A DNA stretch of 64,000 nt from a virus: positions 1-64,000 of the IMG/VR virus record IMGVR_UViG_3300010412_000004; one strand, 5' to 3'. The notes under the pieces are model-generated. The model was not told the origin of the DNA. It searched no databases and worked only from the letters and a program-made list of their open reading frames with translations. Numbering within the stretch: position 1 is the stretch's first letter; every line of letters starts with the position of its first letter. The position numbers and the translations under genes are program-made. This document shows positions 47,243 through 54,663 of this stretch, in pieces.

Positions 47243-47283
47243 TATGACAAAAAAAGTCATACTTTTTGACAAAAAATGTCAAA
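47243..47283. promoter_or_regulatory. two adjacent TGAC palindromes (operator-like)
   Basis: TATGAC, seven A, GTCATA (47243-47261) and TTTGACA, five A, TGTCAAA (47265-47283). A third half-copy TTTTGACAAAAAAAGT lies near 47350. Spacing of about two helical turns suggests binding of a dimeric regulator. Confidence 0.65.
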
Positions 47284-47526
47284 GCATTTATGTAATAATA
47301 ACAAGTATTTAACTAAAATTAAATACTTATTTAGAAAATAAATTGCCTCTTTTGACAAAAAAAGTAATTAACTTATTTATAGCCATAAAATTATTTTTAA
47401 AATAATATGTAATTATCTTAAATACTTATACAATTTAAGACTTTGTTTTGTACTTTGTGCATACTTTTTGCAATAGTTATTAGCATGTCAAAGTCAACAG
47501 CTATATTAATATTGCTCGCTTGCTAT

Positions 47527-47540
47527 AGTGCTTTCGTGCT
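47527..47540. repeat. 14-bp inverted repeat, left end of cassette
   Basis: AGTGCTTTCGTGCT; perfect inverse of 48055-48068. With TGCTA(T) outside, the match extends to about 19 bp imperfectly. Confidence 0.8.
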
Positions 47541-47596
47541 TGCATTACTTGACTTCTTTACAGTCTACGCGAAGTAGACAGAAAGTGAAGGCAACT

Positions 47597-48043
47597 ATGT
47601 TAAGACACGAAAACACAATACAGAAAGTCTATGCAATGTATATTGACAAAGCAACGACTTTTAATGAAAAAGAAATTGCTTTACGCAAGTTACATAAACT
47701 TTGTGAAAAACACAAAGTCAACTTGCATAGACTTGTTAGTGACTGTACTTTAAATATTAACTATGCAGACAAAGTACAGTCAAAAGCTACTTCAAATGCT
47801 ATGTATGAAGCAGACAAAGCAAAAAGCAGACGTAGTTTAATAATTGAAATGTTACGTCAAAACATACATAGTAAGGACAGTATTGCAGAAGTACTGTCTG
47901 AAGTCTACGAAATTGCAGACTTCAAGACAAATAAGAAAGCAGTTGCAGGGACTTTGTATGACTTGCAGACTAACAAAGCATACTTTGACTATAAAGTATG
48001 TAAAGACGACAGACTTTCTTGCAATTTCAATGTGACTGTCTAA
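47597..48043 (+). CDS. RRSLIIE-domain protein, copy 2, foreign-looking composition
   Basis: 148 residues from ATG with GTGAAGGCAACT upstream. N-terminal part (TIQKVYAMYIDKATTFNEKE, IALRKLHKLCEKHKVNLHRL) resembles DUF2786-like helical segments. C-terminal domain KSRRSLIIEMLRQNIHSKDS and TNKKAVAGTLYDLQTNKAYF matches the end of the protein at 38987. Codons differ from the rest of the window (GCA, ACT, GAC, AAA; few AGG/ATA). Flanked by 14-bp inverted repeats, iteron-like repeats on both sides and its own strong terminator. May bind the nearby repeats as initiator or regulator (inference), or be a mobile cassette. Confidence 0.72.
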   Translation: MLRHENTIQKVYAMYIDKATTFNEKEIALRKLHKLCEKHKVNLHRLVSDCTLNINYADKVQSKATSNAMYEADKAKSRRSLIIEMLRQNIHSKDSIAEVLSEVYEIADFKTNKKAVAGTLYDLQTNKAYFDYKVCKDDRLSCNFNVTV

Positions 48044-48054
48044 TTGTTAAAAGT

Positions 48055-48068
48055 AGCACGAAAGCACT
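48055..48068. repeat. 14-bp inverted repeat, right end of cassette
   Basis: AGCACGAAAGCACT, the exact reverse complement of 47527-47540; 11 nt after the stop codon. Confidence 0.8.
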
Positions 48069-48075
48069 TAGCATA

Positions 48076-48116
48076 AAAAAATAAAACACTTTGAAGTCTA
48101 AAGTGTTTTATTTTTT
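48076..48116 (+). terminator. rho-independent terminator
   Basis: 17-bp perfect stem (AAAAAATAAAACACTTT with its complement), 7-nt loop GAAGTCT, A and T runs at both ends, so it can act on both strands. Confidence 0.88.
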
Positions 48117-48138
48117 GCTTGTTTACTGAAGCAAATTT

Positions 48139-48345
48139 ATTTAATAAATAAATAATATTTAGTAAGTATATAATATTTAGTAAACCCCCCTCAATTTAGT
48201 TTATGAAGACCATTTAGTAAACAGCTACAGAGGGTCTGCCACAATATTCTGAGTAGAATTCATGAGGTCCTCAAAACCAATTCTTCCCGCCCTCCTCCAC
48301 ACTCAAATAATCTACTTGACAACCCTTTTACAGGTGTGTTACTTG
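48139..48345 (+). promoter_or_regulatory. leader of packaging genes: iterons, element copy C, sigma70-like promoter
   Basis: TATTTAGTAA copies near 48168 and 48174 and ATTTAGTAAA near 48211 repeat the left iterons. Recurrent element copy C (ATTCTGAGTAGAATTCATGA) is at 48245-48265. A promoter TTGACA (48316-48321), 17-nt spacer, TTACTT (48339-48344) precedes the small terminase gene by 41 nt. Nothing else coding seen in 48044-48385. Confidence 0.6.
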
Positions 48346-48385
48346 TCTATTTCATTACCCTTACGCCTACGAAAGGAAACCTACC

Positions 48386-48985
48386 ATGCGAGATACCGAG
48401 ATGTATAAGCCAGTCCCAACCAAAGGCACTACCAAAGAGGGACTTAAGATTATTATGTTTGATGCCGTACAAAACTGCAGGGCTGAACAATGTCCAATAT
48501 TCAATGACTGCAAATACCTCAAGACCGGAAGGTGCACGGTTGAGATTAATTACCTCCGCGCCGTCTTTGACTCCGTTAACGATATGGTAGGGAAGGACAC
48601 TACACAGGGAGTCCTCAATAAGGTCACCCTCCACCTTCTACCCCTATTCCATCAGCTCATCCGTTTCCAAATCTACGCCTACTCCGTGCAAGATGTCTGC
48701 TACACTACTACAAGAGGGCAGATAAGGGCTCATCCAATATTCAAAGAGATAAGGGACACCCTCAGGTCCATTGAGAACACCCAAGCCTCAATGGGGATTG
48801 ATGGAGAATACATCCGAGCCTTGGGCTCCCTCGGGAGTGGGAGAAAGGGAAGGAGAGCCATTGAGGATGCCGTAAAGTATGGGGAGGACGGATTCAGGGA
48901 GAGGTGGCAGAAAGAGAACTTTGATGGTTCGGTGTTTCCTGAGGGAAGGGCTACCCATCCAAAGCGTTCCGCGAGAGGAGGATAA
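48386..48985 (+). CDS. terminase small subunit-like protein
   Basis: 199 residues, SD GAAAGGAAACCTACC. An N-terminal Cys cluster (CRAEQCPIFNDC, then GRCTVE) is a likely metal site. Then HLLPLFHQLIRFQIYAYSVQDV and HPIFKEIRDTLRSIENTQAS, which fits DNA-recognition parts of phage small terminases, and a glycine/basic tail. Sits two genes before the large terminase, as usual. Recognises the packaging site and regulates the large subunit in known systems. Confidence 0.68.
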   Translation: MRDTEMYKPVPTKGTTKEGLKIIMFDAVQNCRAEQCPIFNDCKYLKTGRCTVEINYLRAVFDSVNDMVGKDTTQGVLNKVTLHLLPLFHQLIRFQIYAYSVQDVCYTTTRGQIRAHPIFKEIRDTLRSIENTQASMGIDGEYIRALGSLGSGRKGRRAIEDAVKYGEDGFRERWQKENFDGSVFPEGRATHPKRSARGG

Positions 48986-49264
48986 ATGCTCAGATATTTA
49001 TTGGTGTTATTCATACTGCTGGCGAATCCAGTGATCTTACATTTGAAATGGACTACCCAAGCTCATTATGACAGGTATGAAGTGAGGGTCATGGATGACA
49101 GCGGGGTGCTTGACATATACCCTACAGACCTAGAAGAACTTGATTTAGACCTAAGAGACGATAGGATTTATGAGTTCACTATCGAAGGATATACCAATGG
49201 ATCATGGGATACCCTCATGTTCATGCGCTGGCATAGTGGATCGAAGGTTCTTCGGATAAAATAA
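48986..49264 (+). CDS. small exported or membrane-anchored protein with FN3-like body
   Basis: 92 residues: signal or anchor MLRYLLVLFILLANPVIL, then a beta-sandwich-like body (DRYEVRVMDDSGVLDIYPTD, IYEFTIEGYTNGSWDTLMFM). ATG one base after the terminase small subunit stop. An exported gene between the two terminase genes is unusual. Function unknown. Confidence 0.65.
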   Translation: MLRYLLVLFILLANPVILHLKWTTQAHYDRYEVRVMDDSGVLDIYPTDLEELDLDLRDDRIYEFTIEGYTNGSWDTLMFMRWHSGSKVLRIK

Positions 49265-49311
49265 ACGCATATAACGTATGTATTGACATAAAATCGTTTA
49301 AAATTCATTGA
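49264..49311 (+). promoter_or_regulatory. recurrent regulatory element, copy D, with TTGACA and AACGCATATAA
   Basis: AACGCATATAA (49264-49274), TTGACA (49283-49288), ten bases, TAAAATTCA (49299-49307). Same order and spacing as copy B at 36882-36929, and both are followed by AAGGATTTTT or AGGATTTTT just before the start codon. Confidence 0.65.
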
Positions 49312-49345
49312 ATCAGCCTGTGGGCTTTTATAAGGATTTTTCACT

Positions 49346-51223
49346 ATGTTACAACGTGCAAATAGGTTTGAGGCAAGAAAGCCAATCCGTTTTACAGACG
49401 GTGCGGAGGGGATGATAAAGTGGGTGGAGGATTTTGTCTACCTCCCCATCTATCCCTATGTTAGTGAAGAGGATGAGATAGCACCAGTGGAGGCTTGGGT
49501 AAGGGTAGCTGATCTCCCAAAAGATCCTAATCCTAAGACTGGTCGCTCATATTGGAATATGTGGGATAACCAAAAGGAGATCCTCCGCAGAGCCCTTGTA
49601 ATGGAGGGGGGTAGGTTCATATATAGGTTGATAATTCTATGCTGGATGCGTGGGGAGGGAAAGAGTTTGTTGGCCTGCCTCATTCAGCTTTGGAAGTTCT
49701 TCAACTGGACTCGCCAGAAAATTATGCTTGGAGCTAACAGTAAAGATCAGGTAAAGTTCGTTCATTATGATATCATGAGGGATATCATTCTAAACAGCCC
49801 CGAATTGATAGGGGTGGTCGGGGAGAGAAACGTCCAGGAGAAAGAGATTAGGATCTTGGATAGGAACACTGGAGGGGTGGACTGTTTAATCAGGAGCATA
49901 TCCACCGCCAGTGGTATTGTAAGTAACATCACCGGATACACTTTCTCTGAAATGTTTGCGATGAAGAACCCGACCTTCTTCGTGCAACTTGATGGAAGTA
50001 TCAGAAATATACCAAACGCTCTTGGAGTGATTGACAGCACGGTATCTGATAAAGTTCACATATTGCATCAAATGTATAAGAACTGGGTGAAGGGGAAACT
50101 CAGGACCTGTTTCTACAGCTATAGATACACAAAGGAGGCTGATCCTAATAGGTACTGGAACCCTAATATGGATGATGACCAACTCAATGATTACCAAGTA
50201 AAGTTCCCATTTGGAGAATTTGATAGATACTTTTTGAACCTGTGGGAGGCTGGAACAGTTAGAGTATTTAGTGAAGTTGATGTGAGAGCCACTGGGTATA
50301 TTGGAGCGGAGGGATCCTATTTTAATCACAACTCAGTGAAAAATCTGTTGGAGGAGATCGTCAAAAAAGAGGAGGTTTTGAGTGATACTAAAGGAAAAGG
50401 GTGGGTGGAGAGTAGCTTAAATGAAAGGAAAAGAATAGATGAGTTAGAGAAATCGCTCATCCCTGTGGAGAACTTATACAGTCTTAAATCAGGAATGGAC
50501 CGCCAATTCTATTGCCCATTAGAGGATTTAATAAAAGTTGGAGATTTATTCGATACTGATTGGGCTATATTGTTTGGTTTAGATATGGGTGACCCTACCG
50601 CCATTAGAGGACAGGCTAGGAGCATTTTAGTAGGGTTGGCTAAGGGATTGATAGGTTCACGTACCAATCCTTGGGCGGATACACTCAAAATACCTGACCT
50701 TAAGTTCATTTATCTGCTTATATTATTCACTAACGTGGAGAATCACAGCACAGATATGATTAAGAAGATAGTTGATGAGGCTAATGAGGAATATGATGGA
50801 ATAGATACGTTCTGTGCAGAAAGATATGGAACGTGGGATATGACTCAATGGTGTGAGGAAAGGAGCATCAACTTCGAGCCTACTTATCCTAATTATGGAC
50901 GCCAAAGGGATGCCTTCAAAGAGGCCTATACCGTGGTAAAGGAGGGAAGGTTTAAAACTCCTGATATACCTGTGGCGGGATCTAAAACAGATAATTTATT
51001 CCTAGAGGAATTAAGTATATTTGATCATGATCCTATTAAGAAATGGTTTGGTAGCCCTGAAAAAGAAGAGAAAGGAGGGACACAGGACGATTCGGTATAT
51101 AGCTTAGGATGGTGTATGTATGGAGGACGTATGTTAGGACCTCAGGACTTTAGAGTTCGAAAAAATGTATCCAGCTTTGGAATGTTCATACCTGCCACTG
51201 GATTAGTCGGAAAATATACTTAA
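49346..51223 (+). CDS. terminase large subunit
   Basis: 625 residues. ATPase: Walker A-like LCWMRGEGKSLLA (about 99-110), with Walker B region GYTFSEMFAM near 195. Nuclease: FGLDMGDPTAIRG (Asp near 413), YGIDTFCAERYGTW-type region (YDGIDTFCAERYG) and TQDDSVYSLGW at the end. Packs DNA into the prohead and cuts the concatemer. Longer than average, with an extra N-terminal segment of about 70 residues and an insert near 330-390. Confidence 0.88.
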   Translation: MLQRANRFEARKPIRFTDGAEGMIKWVEDFVYLPIYPYVSEEDEIAPVEAWVRVADLPKDPNPKTGRSYWNMWDNQKEILRRALVMEGGRFIYRLIILCWMRGEGKSLLACLIQLWKFFNWTRQKIMLGANSKDQVKFVHYDIMRDIILNSPELIGVVGERNVQEKEIRILDRNTGGVDCLIRSISTASGIVSNITGYTFSEMFAMKNPTFFVQLDGSIRNIPNALGVIDSTVSDKVHILHQMYKNWVKGKLRTCFYSYRYTKEADPNRYWNPNMDDDQLNDYQVKFPFGEFDRYFLNLWEAGTVRVFSEVDVRATGYIGAEGSYFNHNSVKNLLEEIVKKEEVLSDTKGKGWVESSLNERKRIDELEKSLIPVENLYSLKSGMDRQFYCPLEDLIKVGDLFDTDWAILFGLDMGDPTAIRGQARSILVGLAKGLIGSRTNPWADTLKIPDLKFIYLLILFTNVENHSTDMIKKIVDEANEEYDGIDTFCAERYGTWDMTQWCEERSINFEPTYPNYGRQRDAFKEAYTVVKEGRFKTPDIPVAGSKTDNLFLEELSIFDHDPIKKWFGSPEKEEKGGTQDDSVYSLGWCMYGGRMLGPQDFRVRKNVSSFGMFIPATGLVGKYT

Positions 51224-51257
51224 TCTAAATAAAATCCAGCGGTGCGGCAAAATTTAC

Positions 51258-51287
51258 TTGACAGCCCTTTGCCTTTTCTGTTATACT
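51258..51287 (+). promoter_or_regulatory. sigma70-type promoter before portal gene
   Basis: TTGACA (51258-51263), 18-nt spacer, TATACT (51282-51287). The preceding ACTTGACAGCCCTTT resembles the promoter at 48316 (ACTTGACAACCCTTT). Likely drives the head genes. Confidence 0.78.
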
Positions 51288-51325
51288 TGGTATTATCATT
51301 ATTCTTTTTGTAGATAGAGGATATT

Positions 51326-52930
51326 ATGGCAGAAAAGGATGCTCTCCTTGATGAAACCGTAGTTCAATATCTCCAGAAAATTCCTGATGACGTTTTATCC
51401 CATATTGCCTTCAGCGTTCCATGGCAACATGGTGTGAGTGATTATGGAGGACTCGAATCTTCTACTGATGAAGATGGGTTTCCTGTTCTACCTGTTGAAG
51501 GAGGGAAGGAAACTCCTAATACCATTAGGAAGATACTCCAAAGCACCTGTTGGGATAAGGCTCATGATAATCCTCATATCAATACTTCTGTGAGAGGATT
51601 GGTAGGTAGAATAACAGGATGGGGATTTGAGACTACAAGTGAGAGTCTTAAGGTGCAAAGGGCTATAGAAGAGATAGAGCTTGATGAGAGAAATCGGCTC
51701 TATTATTTTTGGCCTAAATACATAGCAAGACTACAGATAGAAGGAGAGCTCTATGTATGTCTTACCCTCCATGCAGATGGATTCGTGGAGATAGATTTTA
51801 TTGATCCTTCCACAGTTGATGGTAGTGTAGGCGGTAACTGTGGAATAATTTTCCATCCAAATAAAACATTGATGCCATTGATGTATAACATTCGAAAGAA
51901 TGGTGTCAACCATCAACAGATTCCCTCCATTTTTTGTGCAAGATACCCTGAATTACTAGCATTAGCGGCAGAAGATGACCAATTTGATGCCAAATTACAG
52001 GGAAAAAGCAAGTCTCGAAAGCAGGTTTTCAGTAGGTTTAAGGGTTATAACAAGTTCATCGTCGGTTTTGATAAGGGATTCGTGACTAAAAGAGCGGTTT
52101 CCTACCTCAGAACAACTTTGCAGTGGATCAACCATTACGAAAATCTTAAGAAATATGAAATAGATCATAAGAAGTCCGCAGGCTCCTACCTATGGATTTT
52201 TAAGATAATAGACCCAAAGAGCTTCAAACTTTGGTTGAGCTTGTCTGATGAAGACCGTAAAAAGACGGGAATAATGGCAAAGAAAAGTCCTGGATCCTCT
52301 CTAGTTCTACCTCCTGGTATGGAGGTAGAAGTTGTAAATCCTACCTTAACTTCTATTAAAGATCAGGATACTGATGTATTGGAAATGATAGGTAGTGGAC
52401 TGAATGAGCCTGGAGACGTTTTAACGGGCACTCCAAGAGGTCCTTATGCCTCAGTAAAGGCCTCTAGAGGACCTATGTCAGATAGAGTGTCTGATGAAAT
52501 TGCGTATTTTGATCGTTGGTATAAACATCATTTCTGGAGTTCTATCTTTTTTTTAAAGTCCTCTGTATCCAATTTTCCAAGTAGTATTACAGTGGAGGAG
52601 GCTACTGAGTTTGATGGGGGAGAGCCGAAATTTGAGAAAGTTAAGAGACGGCCTGAACAACTCATTGACGTTTCTTACCCATCATCCGAGGTAATTGATT
52701 TGGAATCAAGGTCAAGGGCTTTATTGGGGGTAAAGCACGGACCTATGAGCGAACAACTCGGTATTCCAAATAGTGAGGTAGCACGTAGAATAGGTATTGG
52801 AGGATATGCTCGTATGAGATTGAGGAAGGCTACCGAAGATAAGAAATTTCCAGAATTGGTATATGAGGCAGGTGTTGATACGGAGTCTGTTCAAGAGTCC
52901 GTGGAGGGGGAACCAGGTAAAAAAGAATAG
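51326..52930 (+). CDS. portal protein
   Basis: 534 residues. Position between large terminase and protease, length, and features such as TSVRGLVGRITGWGFETTSE, LYVCLTLHADGFVEIDFIDP, MIGSGLNEPGDVLTGTPRGP and a charged C-terminal tail fit portal proteins. Twelve copies form the DNA channel at one vertex in known phages. The ARRIGIGGYARMRLRK segment near the end could be a helix-rich crown. SD AGAGGATATT. Confidence 0.8.
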   Translation: MAEKDALLDETVVQYLQKIPDDVLSHIAFSVPWQHGVSDYGGLESSTDEDGFPVLPVEGGKETPNTIRKILQSTCWDKAHDNPHINTSVRGLVGRITGWGFETTSESLKVQRAIEEIELDERNRLYYFWPKYIARLQIEGELYVCLTLHADGFVEIDFIDPSTVDGSVGGNCGIIFHPNKTLMPLMYNIRKNGVNHQQIPSIFCARYPELLALAAEDDQFDAKLQGKSKSRKQVFSRFKGYNKFIVGFDKGFVTKRAVSYLRTTLQWINHYENLKKYEIDHKKSAGSYLWIFKIIDPKSFKLWLSLSDEDRKKTGIMAKKSPGSSLVLPPGMEVEVVNPTLTSIKDQDTDVLEMIGSGLNEPGDVLTGTPRGPYASVKASRGPMSDRVSDEIAYFDRWYKHHFWSSIFFLKSSVSNFPSSITVEEATEFDGGEPKFEKVKRRPEQLIDVSYPSSEVIDLESRSRALLGVKHGPMSEQLGIPNSEVARRIGIGGYARMRLRKATEDKKFPELVYEAGVDTESVQESVEGEPGKKE

Positions 52931-52938
52931 GAGGTAGT

Positions 52939-54609
52939 ATGCCTTGGGCGGTAGGAGATGTTGATAGGCACAAGAAGGGCCTTACTCCTGCACAGAAGAA
53001 AAAGTGGGTATCTATCGCCAATGGAGTTCTAAGGAGTTGCCAATCCTCTGGAGGTTCGGATTGTGAAGGTAAGGCTATAAGAATTGCAAATTCTAAATTT
53101 ATGCTTTTGAGTGAAGGTTCTCCCTGGACGGTAAATGATTTGGAAGAACATTATGAGTTTTTCCAGATTATGGAGGGGGAAAATGATATTCAGAGCTTGC
53201 AACGTTCTTCTAGTAGAGATAGACCTGGAGGATCAAACGCTGGAAGATACAAAACTAAAGGACCTTATTGTGGACCTTCAGGAGGTGCACCGGCAGGGAC
53301 TTATCCTGTTAATACGAGAGCGAGAGCGAGAGCCGCTGTTAGTTATGCCAGGCATGCACCCAATCCGTCTGGGATAAAAAAATGTGTGTGTAGACATTGG
53401 CCTTCTTTACCTTCATGTAGAAAAAACAAAGGGAGTGATACAATGGAACAAAAAATACCGAAAGGAGCACTAAGATTTGTTGACCAAGGCTGCCACGCCC
53501 ATGTGGAGTTACAAGATGCAGGGGAAGGCAAAACTAAACCTAAAATGAAGATGACGGCCTATACCGGAGGTATTATTAAAGGTCATTGGTACTGGGGGGA
53601 TCTGGCAATCGACCTTGAAGGATTGAAATTTGATCAATCAAGGTATCCAATTTTAGAGGATCACAATACAGCGAGAAAGATAGGCCATATGTCTAAGCCT
53701 AGTATAGAGGAAGGGAAATTGACTATTCCTGAGGATGTGGTGTTTCTGGACAACGATGCGGCGAATGAGTTTATTAAGAATACTACTACTAAACCTCCCT
53801 TTCCTTATCAGGCTAGTATTTATGCTAAGCCTATTGCTGTTGAACGGTTAGAAGAAGGCGCCAAGGCAAAGGTTAATGGATTTGATATGAAAGGTCCTGG
53901 TTCCATTTGGAGGTCGGCTATTTTTAAGGAGGCCTCGGTTTGTGTTTTTGGATGGGATAGTAAAACCAGTGCCTCCGCCTTTTCTAAAGAGGAGATGGAG
54001 GATGTGGACTTTGAGGAAGAGGAAGTCGTCTCCATCGAGGAAAAAATTCAATTAAAACGTAGGAAGGAGGTGAAAACAATTATGAACCTGGAAGAACTCA
54101 AAGAACAATACCCTGATCTCTTTGAGGAGGTTACTCAGTTGGGAATTGCCCAAGCCAAAGAGGAATTCAAAAAAGTTGAGAATTCCTTTACGGTTAGTAT
54201 GAAAGCCCTTGAAGAGAAAGTGGAGAAACTGTCGGTCAGGAATTTGGATTTGGAGAAAAAGGACATCGAGAGAAGTGAGAAAGAGCTCAAAGCTCGTTCC
54301 CGTGACGTATGGATGAACAAGCTCTCCAGTAGTGCCATTCCTGAGAGGTACTTCGATAAAATCATGGCCCATGTTGACCATAACAAGTTCGTCAGTGAGG
54401 GTGTTTTTGATGAAGCTAAGTTTGTTGAGGCCGTAGTGGCGGAAATCAAAGATTGGGAAGATCGAGGTATCACACAGACAGTTCTGGGATCCGGGTTTTC
54501 GGAGAGACAAGTCGGTGATCAGAAAACAGGTAAGGCAGACAATACTGATGTAAAGTCTACTACCGCTCGTCTTCTGAGCCATGTGGGTCAAAAGCCCAAG
54601 CAAGAATAA
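52939..54609 (+). CDS. head maturation protease fused to scaffold, with N-terminal small domains
   Basis: 556 residues. Residues 1-60: AVGDVDRHKKGLTPAQKKKW and the rest of a ChaB-like domain. About 100-160: PYCGPSGGAPAGTYPVNTRA, a DUF6582-like domain. About 170-360: protease-like (FDQSRYPILEDHNTARKIGH, with the family His near LEDH). From 382: scaffold (MNLEELKEQYPDLFEEVTQL, long charged helix, SNAIPERYFDKI-type end). Such a protein cuts scaffold and itself during capsid maturation. Two internal in-frame SD-ATG pairs (53443 and 54082) suggest nested products, as in lambda C/Nu3. Confidence 0.8.
   Translation: MPWAVGDVDRHKKGLTPAQKKKWVSIANGVLRSCQSSGGSDCEGKAIRIANSKFMLLSEGSPWTVNDLEEHYEFFQIMEGENDIQSLQRSSSRDRPGGSNAGRYKTKGPYCGPSGGAPAGTYPVNTRARARAAVSYARHAPNPSGIKKCVCRHWPSLPSCRKNKGSDTMEQKIPKGALRFVDQGCHAHVELQDAGEGKTKPKMKMTAYTGGIIKGHWYWGDLAIDLEGLKFDQSRYPILEDHNTARKIGHMSKPSIEEGKLTIPEDVVFLDNDAANEFIKNTTTKPPFPYQASIYAKPIAVERLEEGAKAKVNGFDMKGPGSIWRSAIFKEASVCVFGWDSKTSASAFSKEEMEDVDFEEEEVVSIEEKIQLKRRKEVKTIMNLEELKEQYPDLFEEVTQLGIAQAKEEFKKVENSFTVSMKALEEKVEKLSVRNLDLEKKDIERSEKELKARSRDVWMNKLSSSAIPERYFDKIMAHVDHNKFVSEGVFDEAKFVEAVVAEIKDWEDRGITQTVLGSGFSERQVGDQKTGKADNTDVKSTTARLLSHVGQKPKQE
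53443..54609 (+). CDS. nested start: protease plus scaffold
   Basis: GGGAGTGATACA precedes an in-frame ATG (MEQKIPKGALRFVDQGCHAH). The product would lack the N-terminal ChaB-like and DUF6582-like domains and begin exactly at the protease domain. Confidence 0.5.
   Translation: MEQKIPKGALRFVDQGCHAHVELQDAGEGKTKPKMKMTAYTGGIIKGHWYWGDLAIDLEGLKFDQSRYPILEDHNTARKIGHMSKPSIEEGKLTIPEDVVFLDNDAANEFIKNTTTKPPFPYQASIYAKPIAVERLEEGAKAKVNGFDMKGPGSIWRSAIFKEASVCVFGWDSKTSASAFSKEEMEDVDFEEEEVVSIEEKIQLKRRKEVKTIMNLEELKEQYPDLFEEVTQLGIAQAKEEFKKVENSFTVSMKALEEKVEKLSVRNLDLEKKDIERSEKELKARSRDVWMNKLSSSAIPERYFDKIMAHVDHNKFVSEGVFDEAKFVEAVVAEIKDWEDRGITQTVLGSGFSERQVGDQKTGKADNTDVKSTTARLLSHVGQKPKQE
54082..54609 (+). CDS. nested start: scaffold protein
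   Basis: AGGAAGGAGGTGAAAACAATT precedes an in-frame ATG, the strongest SD in the gene. The 175-residue product is a helical, charged scaffold (EEFKKVENSFTVSMKALEEK), and codon use becomes more GC-rich from here, consistent with higher expression of the scaffold alone. Confidence 0.68.
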   Translation: MNLEELKEQYPDLFEEVTQLGIAQAKEEFKKVENSFTVSMKALEEKVEKLSVRNLDLEKKDIERSEKELKARSRDVWMNKLSSSAIPERYFDKIMAHVDHNKFVSEGVFDEAKFVEAVVAEIKDWEDRGITQTVLGSGFSERQVGDQKTGKADNTDVKSTTARLLSHVGQKPKQE

Positions 54610-54663
54610 TCCTAAAAAGTTTTACGGCCATATTAACTCCTAAATGGAAGGAGGTGAATAAGT

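Larger units (their letters stand above)
46541..47596. other. 1.06-kb divergent intergenic region
   Basis: Separates leftward (minus) from rightward (plus) genes. In order: a G-rich, C-poor stretch (46550-46810) ending in a G-quadruplex motif, a C-rich block with inverted repeats (46810-47045), about 400 bp of very AT-rich DNA with TTTAGTAAA repeats and TGACA palindromes, then the leader of the gene at 47597. Two open frames cross it but have no SD and odd composition. Candidate origin and/or control region. Confidence 0.7.
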
